The notes under the pieces were generated by a model. That model was not told where the DNA came from, did not search any database, and saw only the letters and a program-made list of their open reading frames with translations. Source: a bacterium (GTDB lineage: Bacteria; Verrucomicrobiota; Verrucomicrobiia; Limisphaerales; UBA8199). From it: 46,409 nucleotides of DNA. The stretch lies in NCBI GenBank assembly GCA_021784555.1, contig JAJYHY010000016.1, positions 1-46,409 of the forward strand. Reading direction: 5' to 3'. Shown piece by piece: positions 8,055-17,444 of the stretch (position 1 is the first letter of the stretch; each line of letters begins with the position of its first letter). A program made the position numbers and the translations under genes.

Positions 8055-8801
8055 ATGAATTGGTATTATGTCGAACAAGGAAGTCAAGCCGGTCCGGTGC
8101 CTGAGGAGCAATTCCATGAGCTGATGCGAGCCGGAAAAATTCTCCCGCACACCTTGGTGTGGCGCGAGGGGATGGCCGATTGGCTGCCCTACAGCCAGGC
8201 GAGCCATCTGGCGACGGCCGCGCCTTCGGATATTGCCAAAACGGTGGTCTGCGCCGAGTGTGGCAAACTCTTTCCGGCGGAGGAGACCATTACCTACGGC
8301 GATTTGCGGGTTTGCGGCGCGTGCAAGCCGATTTTTCTTCAAAAGCTTTCGGAGGGGGCGCCGTTGCAAGCCGGGGCCTTGAATTACGCCGGATTTTGGG
8401 TCCGTTTCGGGGCCTATTTCGTGGATGGCTTGATTTTGATGGCCTTTAATGTGGGTGTGGGCGTGGTGGCGGGGTTTACTCTGGCACAGTCGGCCGGGTT
8501 TGAGCCGCGGGGGGTGCTGGCGGTTCAATTAGGATGGATGTCACTTCAGTTGGCCGCGGCTCTCGCATACGAGGGACTCCTGGTGGGCAAGTACGGGGCG
8601 ACGCTGGGCAAGATGATCTGCGGGCTGAAGATTGTCACGGCGGATGGGGGGCGGGTCTCGTATCCGCGGGCGTTTGCCAGGTACCTGGGAAAGATGCTGA
8701 GCACCTTCACCTGCTTCATCGGGTTTATAATCGCCGCTTTTGACGGGCAGAAGCGGGCGTTGCACGACTACCTCTGCAACACGCGCGTTGTGTTCAAGTG
8801 A
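8055..8801 (+). CDS. GYF_2 (DUF4339) plus RDD-family membrane protein
   Basis: This is a 248-residue protein from the ATG at 8055. Residues 1-50 (MNWYYVEQGSQAGPV...LPHTLVWREGMADWLP) form a GYF_2 domain, a small module thought to bind proline-rich peptides or partner proteins. A zinc-ribbon-like segment follows with two CxxC pairs (CAECGKLF and CGACKPIF). The C-terminal half is an RDD membrane domain: FWVRFGAYFVDGLIL, then GKYGATLGKMICGLKIV and RAFARYLGKML, with about three to four membrane helices. RDD proteins are poorly understood; some have been linked to ion transport. A TTG start at 8037 would add six residues and has a stronger ribosome site. This opens a ten-gene cluster that ends with another RDD protein. 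Confidence 0.8.
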   Translation: MNWYYVEQGSQAGPVPEEQFHELMRAGKILPHTLVWREGMADWLPYSQASHLATAAPSDIAKTVVCAECGKLFPAEETITYGDLRVCGACKPIFLQKLSEGAPLQAGALNYAGFWVRFGAYFVDGLILMAFNVGVGVVAGFTLAQSAGFEPRGVLAVQLGWMSLQLAAALAYEGLLVGKYGATLGKMICGLKIVTADGGRVSYPRAFARYLGKMLSTFTCFIGFIIAAFDGQKRALHDYLCNTRVVFK

Positions 8802-8811
8802 GTGGTGGCCG

Positions 8812-9396
8812 ATGAACAACGCCCTGATTTTGTGCCCCAAATGCCGCGCCTGGCTCCTGCAGGGCGTATTCAACCAACCTGATTTCGTTGCCTGCCCGGC
8901 CTGCGCCGCGCCGTTGCAAGTGGAGGTCTTTCCGGCGATGTTTCGCAAACGCGATGCCGGCCAGAGTGGGGAAGCGGTTGTGGCCGACGGCGAATCAAGT
9001 TGCTTCTATCATCCGCGGAAGCGCGCGGTCGTTTCGTGCGATGGCTGCGGGAGATTCCTGTGCGCCTTGTGCGATTGTGGGCTGAATGAGCGGCATTTTT
9101 GCCCGGCGTGCTTGGAGAGCGGGCGGAGTCGAGGCAAGGTCCAGGGTCTGGCGCATCAGCGTACGCGTTACGACAAAATTGCGCTGGCGCTGGCGCTTTA
9201 TCCGATGCTCATTTTTTATCTGACTCTCATCACGGCGCCCATCGCGCTCTTTGTCGCCATCCGGTACTGGAAGGCGCCGACGGCCCTGCTGCGGCCGACG
9301 CGAAGCCGCTATATCGCGGCCATCGTGATTTCAGTTCTGCAAATTGGCGGCTGGGTCGCCTTTTTTTCCTCCGTGTCAATTACCTGGAATTCCTGA
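8812..9396 (+). CDS. Zinc-finger (B-box-like) membrane protein
   Basis: This 194-residue protein is not a named family I can identify with certainty. It starts with a zinc-ribbon-like segment (LCPKCRAWL ... ACPAC, residues 7-32). Next comes a B-box-like finger, CFYHPRKRAVVSCDGCGRFLC followed by CALCDCGLNERHFCPAC, near residues 64-103. The C-terminal part has two hydrophobic helices (LALALYPMLIFYLTLITAPIA and YIAAIVISVLQIGGWVAFF). Fingers of this form usually bind protein partners, so it may be a membrane-anchored adaptor. It begins ten bases after the GYF/RDD gene and ends two bases before the next. A related finger occurs in the gene at 9995. Confidence 0.65.
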   Translation: MNNALILCPKCRAWLLQGVFNQPDFVACPACAAPLQVEVFPAMFRKRDAGQSGEAVVADGESSCFYHPRKRAVVSCDGCGRFLCALCDCGLNERHFCPACLESGRSRGKVQGLAHQRTRYDKIALALALYPMLIFYLTLITAPIALFVAIRYWKAPTALLRPTRSRYIAAIVISVLQIGGWVAFFSSVSITWNS

Positions 9397-9398
9397 CC

Positions 9399-9977
9399 AT
9401 GGCTCAAACGCAATACCAGCGGCTGACTCGCGCTCGCTCCCGCGGGATAGCCATCGCGTTCGCTTTGAGCTCAAGCCTGTGGCTGGCCGATGACCATCTG
9501 CTGTGCATTGACTCCAACGGTTACACCGAGACTTATCGGCGATTCTACTTCCGGGACATCCAGGCCCTGATTCTCCAGCGGACCGCCAGAGGAGAGATCG
9601 TGAATGCCATTCTCGGATTTATCGCGCTCCTGTTCGTTGTCTTTTGCCTGCTCGTGACCGTCCTCCTGGCTCGGATTGTCTTTGGGGCCGTCGCCGGCCT
9701 TTTTGGGCTGGGCGTTTTGGTCAATTGGCTTTGCGGACCGACTTGCAAATGTCTGCTGCGCACGGCTGTCCAAGAAGAGGAACTCCCCTCGCTGAGCCGG
9801 GTCCGCTGGGCGCGCCGTGCGGTGGCTCGTCTTGGCGAACGCATTGCCGGGGCGCAAGGTGCCATGCCCACGGCCGAGGAAGTCGCCGCCCAGATGCGGG
9901 AATGGGCCGCGGCGGTGGGCACGCCGACGGCAGGCGCTGGACTGAGCGCCGGCCCGCCGCCGGTGATTGCATCCTGA
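9399..9977 (+). CDS. Hypothetical membrane protein in MoxR cluster
   Basis: This 192-residue protein is not recognised. The first 75 residues look like a small beta-rich domain containing SLWLADDHLLCIDSNGYTETY and YFRDIQALIL, which resembles a membrane-associated PH-like or DUF-type sensor. A long hydrophobic stretch follows (ILGFIALLFVVFCLLVTVLL, then VFGAVAGLFGLGVLVNWLCG), probably two membrane helices. The C-terminus is a charged and then Ala/Gly/Pro-rich tail that is probably disordered. It starts two bases after the previous stop and precedes a B-box protein, so membership of the operon is secure even though the function is not. Confidence 0.6.
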   Translation: MAQTQYQRLTRARSRGIAIAFALSSSLWLADDHLLCIDSNGYTETYRRFYFRDIQALILQRTARGEIVNAILGFIALLFVVFCLLVTVLLARIVFGAVAGLFGLGVLVNWLCGPTCKCLLRTAVQEEELPSLSRVRWARRAVARLGERIAGAQGAMPTAEEVAAQMREWAAAVGTPTAGAGLSAGPPPVIAS

Positions 9978-9994
9978 AGACCCCTCCGCCCGCC

Positions 9995-10321
9995 ATGGAA
10001 TCTCTTGTTCATCAACGTTGCTTCAACCACGCCACGCGCGAGGCAGTGGCCCGTTGCCCTGAATGCAAGCGGTTTTTCTGTCGCGAATGTGTCACGGAAC
10101 ACGAGGAGCGGGTGCTGTGCTCCGGCTGCCTGGCAAGGCTCGCCCTCCGCGTACCGGCGCGCGGGATCAGTCTCGCCATCCTCCTCCGGTTGGCGCAATG
10201 CGGGGTGGGAGTTCTCGTGGCGTGGTTCTTCTTCCTCCTGATTGGCCAGAGCTTGTTGAAGCTCCCCGATTCGTTTCACAAACAAGCCCTCTGGCGGGCG
10301 GAGGCGGCAGGCGGCCAATGA
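9995..10321 (+). CDS. Small B-box zinc-finger membrane protein
   Basis: This 108-residue protein has an N-terminal B-box-like finger: CFNHATREAVARCPECKRFF then CRECVTEHEERVLCSGC, residues 9-45. The rest holds one hydrophobic helix (AQCGVGVLVAWFFFLLIGQSLL) and a short basic end. It resembles the finger-plus-helix layout of the gene at 8812, so the two may be paralogous adaptors. The stop codon overlaps the start of the DUF4129 gene by four bases, so expression is coupled. Its role is inferred only from context. Confidence 0.65.
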   Translation: MESLVHQRCFNHATREAVARCPECKRFFCRECVTEHEERVLCSGCLARLALRVPARGISLAILLRLAQCGVGVLVAWFFFLLIGQSLLKLPDSFHKQALWRAEAAGGQ

Positions 10322-11949
10322 GACATCCACCGCGGCTGGAGGGCAAACCGGTGTTCGATCTCATTGAGGAGACGACGCATCTGCTGCGGACCGCCCCTTT
10401 GGCGGCTTTCGCCTCCTATTACGCCGGGGCCGTGCCGTTTGTGGTTGGCCTCCTCTTCTTCTGGGCTGATATGAGCCGCAGCCCCTTCGCCAGCCAGCAC
10501 TTGGCCCAATCTGCATTCGCCTTGGCCGCGCTCTTTGCCTGGATGAAATTCTGGCAGGCGGTTTTTGCGCGCCGCCTTCGCGCGCAATTGGCCGCCGAGC
10601 CTTGGCCCGGATTAGGTTTCCGCCGGGCGGCCAACATGGTACTGACTCAAACCATTTTGCAGCCCGCCGGCCTGTTTCTTATTCCGATGTCCCTGCCGGC
10701 GGCAGGGTGGACTTATACGCTTTTCCAAAATGTCACGGTTCTTGACGAGGGGCAGGATGGCGTGGGCCACTTGCTCAAACGCTCCTGGAAACAGGCGGCG
10801 CTTTGGCCTCGGCAAAATCATCTCGCTCTGGGCATCGGGTTGATTTTTGGCGTATGTGTGTTTCTGAATTGGGCGACGGTCTGCGTGGCCCTGCCGTTTC
10901 TGATCAAGATGCTGTTTGGCATTGGGTCGGCCTTCACCCAAAGCATTTGGAGCGTATTGAACACGACGTTTCTAGCCGCCATCTGCAGCCTAACTTATCT
11001 CTGCGTGGATCCGATCTTCAAAGCGATGGCCGTGCTGCGCTGCTTCTATGGCGAATCGCTCCGTTCAGGCGAAGACCTGAAGGCGCAACTAAAGGTTGTT
11101 TCGTGCGGTGGCCAACAAATAGCGGCGTTGGCTTTAGTGGCGGTGGTGGTTCTCTTCGCGGCCGCGCCAAGAGGCGCCGCCGCCGCCAACGTTCCTCAGC
11201 CGGGGCGTCTCTCCGCGTCCGATTTGGATAGCGCCATCCAGCAGACGATTCACCAGCGGAAATACACGTGGCGAATGCCGCGCGATGTGCTCCCGCCGGT
11301 CCATGCCCAGGAAAGCGTGCTGGCGAGGTTCTTTCATAGTGTTGCGAACACGCTTGACCAATGGGCTCACGCGGCCGGCGATTGGCTGCAAAGGCTGTTG
11401 GACAGACTGTTTCGGGACAGGCGAGTCGTGCCCCGGACGGAGGCATCGGGGCCGGACTGGGCAGGAGAGGTTGAGTTGTTGCTTTATTGTCTGGCGGCAG
11501 TTGTCATTGGCGCGCTCACCATCCTGCTTTATCGCGTTTGGCGCGAGCGCGGCCAGTCCTTAAAGACGGTTGCCGCCGATGCGCTTCGCCCCACGGCGGA
11601 CCTCGCGGATGACGCGATTGAAGCCGATCACTTATCGCAGGACGGCTGGACGAAACTGGGTCAGGAACTGCTCGAACGCGGCGAGTTCCGGCCGGCGATA
11701 CGCGCGTTTTATCTAGCCAGCCTGGCCGATTTGGCCGGACGGAACATAATTCGCGTGGCCCGATTCAAATCCAACCGCGATTACGAACGCGAGCTGTGTC
11801 GGCGCGCCCATGCGCTTCCCGGGCTGCTCCGCGTCTTCAGCGGCAACGTTGCCGCTTTCGAACAGGTGTGGTACGGCAGGCATGAGGCCGACCGCGAATT
11901 GGCGGTTCATTTCGCCGCCGAGGTCGAAAGACTTAAGACGGCGTCATGA
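10318..11949 (+). CDS. Large membrane protein with C-terminal DUF4129 domain
   Basis: This 543-residue protein starts at the overlapping ATG at 10318. The first half has about six membrane helices (for example ASYYAGAVPFVVGLLFFWAD and LGIGLIFGVCVFLNWATVC). A periplasmic-type segment follows a further hydrophobic stretch near residue 270, then another helix (VELLLYCLAAVVIGALTILLY). The last 100 residues match DUF4129: WTKLGQELLERGEFRPAIRA, FYLASLADLAGRNII and a conserved FEQVWYG near the end. DUF4129 proteins regularly occur with MoxR and DUF58, and in some lineages with transglutaminase-like proteins. It overlaps its neighbours by four bases on both sides. The family is clear; the biochemical role is unknown. 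Confidence 0.8.
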   Translation: MRHPPRLEGKPVFDLIEETTHLLRTAPLAAFASYYAGAVPFVVGLLFFWADMSRSPFASQHLAQSAFALAALFAWMKFWQAVFARRLRAQLAAEPWPGLGFRRAANMVLTQTILQPAGLFLIPMSLPAAGWTYTLFQNVTVLDEGQDGVGHLLKRSWKQAALWPRQNHLALGIGLIFGVCVFLNWATVCVALPFLIKMLFGIGSAFTQSIWSVLNTTFLAAICSLTYLCVDPIFKAMAVLRCFYGESLRSGEDLKAQLKVVSCGGQQIAALALVAVVVLFAAAPRGAAAANVPQPGRLSASDLDSAIQQTIHQRKYTWRMPRDVLPPVHAQESVLARFFHSVANTLDQWAHAAGDWLQRLLDRLFRDRRVVPRTEASGPDWAGEVELLLYCLAAVVIGALTILLYRVWRERGQSLKTVAADALRPTADLADDAIEADHLSQDGWTKLGQELLERGEFRPAIRAFYLASLADLAGRNIIRVARFKSNRDYERELCRRAHALPGLLRVFSGNVAAFEQVWYGRHEADRELAVHFAAEVERLKTAS

Positions 11950-13183
11950 AGCGGATGCCCATTCTTATCTTGCTCGGTTGCGCCGGTGTTTTGGCGGCCG
12001 GCATGGCGGCCCTTTTTCAACTGCGGTTCGAACGCGGCGACGTATATCCGCCGTATTCGTCCTTGCGGGCCGATCCACTCGGCGCAATGGCCTTTTACGA
12101 GAGCCTGGAAAAAATCCCCGGCATCTCCGTAAAGCGCGATTTCAGCGCCTCCGACCGGCTGCCGGAGGTCAAGCGGACAGTCTATCTGGAGCTTGCCAGC
12201 CGGCCTTGGGATTGGGAGTGGATTTCCAAGGAATCGCTCCATTCGATCCGGGGCTTCTTGGCGGACGGAAACCGGCTCATCATCACGTTCTTTCCGCAGA
12301 CCGATTCCTTTGACTCGCGGGAGGGTCCCGGCCAGACCAATTCGCCTGCGGAGGATGAGAACCGAAGAATGGCGCGGCGCCGCCGCTCAGAGGGCGGAGA
12401 AGCGGCGTGGGTGCCACTGAGCGAAGAATGGGGTTTTCACATGGGCTTCGAGGCGCTGTCGCGGAGTGGCCGGAGCTATGCCCCGGTGCCGGTGGTGAAC
12501 AAGACGGCTTTGCGCCTGCCGAAGGCGCTGCAATGGCATAGCGGGTTGGTTTTCAAGAATCTGGAAGCACCGTGGCGGGTGATTTACGGGCGCGGCACGA
12601 ATGCGGTGGTTGTGGAGCGGCACTTTGGCAAAGGCTCGGTTGTGCTTGCCTCCGATTCTTATTTCACCAGCAACGAGGCCATGGAGGCGGACCGGCACGC
12701 CGACTTGCTGGCTTGGCTCATCGGCGGCAAGGAGAGCGTTGTGTTTGATGAGGCGCACTTTGGGATCATGGATACCTCCGGGGTGGCCACCCTGATGCGC
12801 AGCTACCATCTGGAAGCGCTGGGGGCTGGTCTGCTCCTGCTCGCAGGCCTTTTCATCTGGAAGAACTCTGCCGCCCTTGTTCCTCCACGCGCCGACGAAC
12901 TCCCGGCCGCCGCCCTCCGCGGAAAAGATTCGGCCAGCGGGTTCGTGAATCTGCTGCGCCGAAGCATCGCACCGCGTGATCTGCTCGCCGTCTGTTTCGC
13001 CGAGTGGAAGAAGTCCGCCCCGCGGGTGGGCGGAGTTTCGACGGCGCGAATTCAAGACGCGGAGGCGGTATTCGCATCCGAGAATTCAGCCGAGAACAAG
13101 AGACAAGACCCGGTCGCGGCATACAATAGGATTTGCGCCGCGGTGGCGACCCGAGCGAAAAACCAAAGAACCGAACCTCAGCA

Positions 13184-13187
<4 letters not shown>
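11946..13187 (+). CDS. DUF4350 domain membrane-anchored protein
   Basis: This 413-residue protein has an N-terminal membrane anchor ([19 protein letters not shown]). A DUF4350 domain follows ([20 protein letters not shown], then [16 protein letters not shown]), a class-I amidotransferase-like fold without an obvious catalytic triad. A second membrane segment lies near residue 285 ([21 protein letters not shown]), followed by a cytoplasmic tail. DUF4350 proteins are a standard part of MoxR/DUF58/DUF4129 operons. The extracytoplasmic domain may bind a ligand and signal to the MoxR ATPase encoded next. Both ends overlap neighbouring genes by four bases. Confidence 0.8.
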
Positions 13188-14157
<970 letters not shown>

Positions 14158-14161
<4 letters not shown>

Positions 14162-15567
14162 ACATGATCGTGCCTCGTTCCAGGTTGCTGTTTTGGGTGG
14201 CGCTGGTGGTGTTGCCATTTGCCTTTCTGGCGACCGCCGTGGCCCACACGGCCGGGATTTCGCTGCTGTTTATCGGCGGCCTCTTTCTGGCAGTGCTTGG
14301 GGACGCGATTGGGGCGCGACGGAGCCTGGCGGGAATCGGGGTCGAGCTCCCGCCGGTGGCGCGGTTCTCCAAGGACCGCAGTGGCAGCCTGGAATTGCGC
14401 CTTCGCAACGCGCGGCGTCGAAAGGCAAATATCCGCCTGGCCTTCGCCTGGCCGCGGGAAATCCAGGTCGCCAGCCAGGAAATGAGCGTGGGATTGCCGG
14501 ACACCAGCGAGTGGTCGCTGTTGGCGTGGCCTTGCACGCCGCGCAAGCGCGGCAATCTCAGGCTCACGGCCGCTTACCTTGAGGGCCGCTCGCCGCTGGG
14601 CTTCTGGGCGGTCCGAAGAGCCGTTCCAGTGCAGTCGGAGCTTCGGGTATATCCGAACCTGCTCGGGGAGCGAAAGAACTTGGCCGCCCTGTTTTTGAAT
14701 CGAGGCGCCGGCGGCCTGCACGCGCAACGGCAGGTGGGCAAAGGCCGCGATTTTGAGAAAGTGCGCGAGTACATTCCGGGTGACGGCTATGACGAGATTC
14801 ATTGGAAGGCCACCGCGCGACGGGGCCGTCCAATCACCAAGGTCTTTCAAGTTGAAAAGACGCAAGAGGTGTACGTGCTCGCGGATGCCTCCAGGTTGAG
14901 CGCGCGGCCGACACCACCCGGCGCCAAATCGGGCGTGCAGCCTCCAAAGGGGTCGGACGAGGCCGCTTTGCGACCCGCCGGCTCAGCGTTGCAGCAAGAA
15001 TCACCCACGCTCGAACGTTACGTGACCGCCGCGCTCATTCTCGGCTTGGTGGCCGAACGACAAGGGGATTTGTTTGGAGTTCTGGCCTTTACGGACAAGG
15101 TCGAACGCTTTGCGCGGGCAAAAAATGGGCAAGCGCATTATCGAGCCTGCCGCGACGCGCTCTACACCCTCGAACCCAAGATCGTGACGCCCGACTTCGA
15201 GGAATTGTCCGCCTTCATTCGCACGCGTTTGCGCCGGCGCGCGCTCCTGGTATTCTTGACGGCCCTCGACGACCCGGCTATCGCCGAGAGTTTTGTCCGC
15301 AACGTCGATTTGCTCCGCCGTCACCATTTGGTCTTGGTCAACATGCTCCGACCGCCAGGTGTAGCACCCCTTTTCTCGAATTCCGCCATTGCGGACGTTG
15401 ACGAAATGTACGCGGAACTCGCCGGCCATTTGCGCTGGCAGGCGCTGCGCGAGACCCAGAAGGTCTTGGAGCGCCGTGGCGTGCGCTTCTCATTGTTGGC
15501 CGACGAGCGGCTCAGCGCGGAGATGGTCTCGCAATATCTGAACGTGAAACAGAGGCAGCTTTTGTAA
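14158..15567 (+). CDS. DUF58 domain-containing protein
   Basis: This 469-residue protein has two N-terminal membrane helices ([20 protein letters not shown] and [20 protein letters not shown]). The DUF58 signature [19 protein letters not shown] lies near residue 210, followed by a VWA-like domain: [11 protein letters not shown], where the metal-site serines are only partly recognisable, then [20 protein letters not shown]. An unusual feature is an insert of about 40 Pro/Gly/Ala-rich residues just after ADASR that separates the strand from the following helix. DUF58 proteins are the usual partners of MoxR ATPases. The gene overlaps moxR by four bases and ends directly before the SpoIIM gene. 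Confidence 0.88.
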
Positions 15568-16560
15568 ATGATTGTCGATTTGCAACGGTTCATCTCCAAT
15601 GAACGCCCGGTCTGGACCGAGCTGGAGCGGCAACTCGAAAGGCTCGAATCGGAGCCGGAGTTGAGAATGCCGCTGGAGCAGGTGCAAGGCTTTCACCGCC
15701 TCTACGAACGCACCGCCGCCGACCTCGCCAAAATTAGCACCTTTTCCGCCGAACCACACACCCGCCTATACCTGGAAAACCTGGTGGCGCGCGCCTACGG
15801 CGAGATTCATGAGACGCGGGAGAAACGACGAAAGTTCTTCCCGCTGCAATGGTTCTTTCAAACGCTGCCCCAGACCTTCCGCCGCCACGTCCGGGCGTTT
15901 TATCTTTCACTGGCCATAACGGTTGCCGGCGGCTTGTTCGGGGGGTTGGCCATTGCGGTGGACCCGGGCGCCAAGGCTGTCTTGATGCCCTTTCCAAGTT
16001 TGCTCCAGGACCCGCGCCGGCGCGTAGCCGAAGAGGAGAGCGCCAAGCGCGACCGGTTAGCCGGGTTGAAGGCGAGCGTTTCGGCCGAGTTGATGACGCA
16101 CAACACGAAAGTCTCCGTTTTGACTTTTGCGCTGGGGATGACGTGGGGTATCGGGACAATTCTCATGCTGTTTTACAACGGCGTGATTCTCGGCGCCGTC
16201 GCCGTGGATTATATCCGGGCGCACGAGACGGTGTTTCTTCTCGGCTGGTTGATGCCGCATGGAGTCATCGAAATTCCGGCTATCTTGATTGCCGGTCAGG
16301 CCGGCCTCCTCCTGGCCCTGGCAATCCTCGGACGCGGAAACCGCCTGCCGTTGCGAACGCGCCTTCGCCAGGTCTCCGGCGACTTGGTGACGTTGATGGC
16401 CGGTGTTGGCTGCCTGCTGGTCTGGGCCGGTTTTGTCGAGGCCTTCCTTTCGCAATATCATGAGCCGGTGATTCCTTACGCGGCAAAAATCGCCTTTGGC
16501 GCCATTGAGTTGGTCGCGTTGCTTCTCTTCTTGGCGAAGTCGGGCCGAAGGCGCGCGTGA
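15568..16560 (+). CDS. Stage II sporulation protein M (SpoIIM)-family membrane protein
   Basis: This 330-residue protein begins at the ATG immediately after the DUF58 stop. An N-terminal helical cytosolic part (IVDLQRFISNERPVWTELER) is followed by five or so membrane helices. The family segment is VLTFALGMTWGIGTILMLFY then NGVILGAVAVDYI and GWLMPHGVIEIPAILIAGQA, which matches the SpoIIM/DUF95 core. In Bacillus SpoIIM acts in engulfment with peptidoglycan hydrolases. In non-sporulating bacteria the role is unknown, but it is commonly found with MoxR/DUF58 and RDD genes, as here. Confidence 0.85.
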   Translation: MIVDLQRFISNERPVWTELERQLERLESEPELRMPLEQVQGFHRLYERTAADLAKISTFSAEPHTRLYLENLVARAYGEIHETREKRRKFFPLQWFFQTLPQTFRRHVRAFYLSLAITVAGGLFGGLAIAVDPGAKAVLMPFPSLLQDPRRRVAEEESAKRDRLAGLKASVSAELMTHNTKVSVLTFALGMTWGIGTILMLFYNGVILGAVAVDYIRAHETVFLLGWLMPHGVIEIPAILIAGQAGLLLALAILGRGNRLPLRTRLRQVSGDLVTLMAGVGCLLVWAGFVEAFLSQYHEPVIPYAAKIAFGAIELVALLLFLAKSGRRRA

Positions 16561-17444
16561 ACCTTGAACTCAAAATACAGACGCCTGAAGGCATTGTGTT
16601 CTCACAGCCGCTGGCTGGGCCGGTGACGCGCTTTTTCGCGTGGGCCATTGACATGGCCTGCATCAGTGTCGTCATGACCCTGTTGGGAATCGTGCTGAAC
16701 CTGCTGAAGTCTGTCAGTTGGAACCTTGGGTTCGCCGTTTCAGTAATCGCCTATTTCGGGGTCAGCATCGGTTATGGGATTGCTTTGGAGTGGGCGTGGC
16801 GCGGGCAGACGGTGGGCAAGAAGCTCTTGCGGTTGCGCGTGATCGATGCGGAAGGTATGCGGCTGCAGTTCAACCAGATCGTCGTGCGCAATCTGCTGCG
16901 GTTCGTCGATGCCTTGCCCGCGCTCTATTTTGTCGGCGGGCTGGCGTGCTGGCTCAATCACAACTGCCAGCGCCTCGGGGACCTTGCGGCGAACACCGTT
17001 GTCATTCGTTCACCGCGCGTTGCCGAGCCGGACCTGGCACAATTGCTTGCGGGCAAATTCAATTCGCTCCGGCAATTCCCGCACTTGGCGGCGCGCTTAA
17101 GACAAAGCGTTTCGCCTGCCGAGGCCAACGTCGCCTTGCAAGCCGTGTTGCGCCGGTCCGAGTTTGACCCCGCCGCCCGGGTGGAACTCTTCGCGGAGCT
17201 GGCCGTTCATTTTCGGGCGAAGGTCGCCTTTCCCGCGGAGGCCACCGACGGCATCGCCGACGAACAATACCTGCGCAACCTCGTGGACATAACCTATCGA
17301 GACCGCCCCTCAATCCAGGCTTCGGACTCGCACGTTGCGGTAGCGGATGACAGTGTTGTTACTGTCATTGAAGGCGCCGAGGCCCAAGTAAAAGGCGCTG
17401 GCCGGCGTATAGATCTTGCTCGGCGGCGCGGCTTGTTGGAATAG
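16557..17444 (+). CDS. RDD-family membrane protein
   Basis: This 295-residue protein starts at a GTG overlapping the SpoIIM stop by four bases. The RDD core occupies residues 18-150: AGPVTRFFAWAIDMACISVV, ALEWAWRGQTVGKKLLRLRV, FNQIVVRNLLRFVDALP and RLGDLAANTVVI, with three to four membrane helices. The soluble C-terminal half resembles the extension usually found on SpoIIM-linked RDD proteins. The last 45 codons lie inside the convergent gene at 17310-19721, giving a 135-base tail-to-tail overlap. The final residues there (QVKGAGRRIDLARRRG) look unlike conserved protein, so the original stop may have been lost. This is the last gene of the cluster. Confidence 0.85.
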   Translation: MNLELKIQTPEGIVFSQPLAGPVTRFFAWAIDMACISVVMTLLGIVLNLLKSVSWNLGFAVSVIAYFGVSIGYGIALEWAWRGQTVGKKLLRLRVIDAEGMRLQFNQIVVRNLLRFVDALPALYFVGGLACWLNHNCQRLGDLAANTVVIRSPRVAEPDLAQLLAGKFNSLRQFPHLAARLRQSVSPAEANVALQAVLRRSEFDPAARVELFAELAVHFRAKVAFPAEATDGIADEQYLRNLVDITYRDRPSIQASDSHVAVADDSVVTVIEGAEAQVKGAGRRIDLARRRGLLE

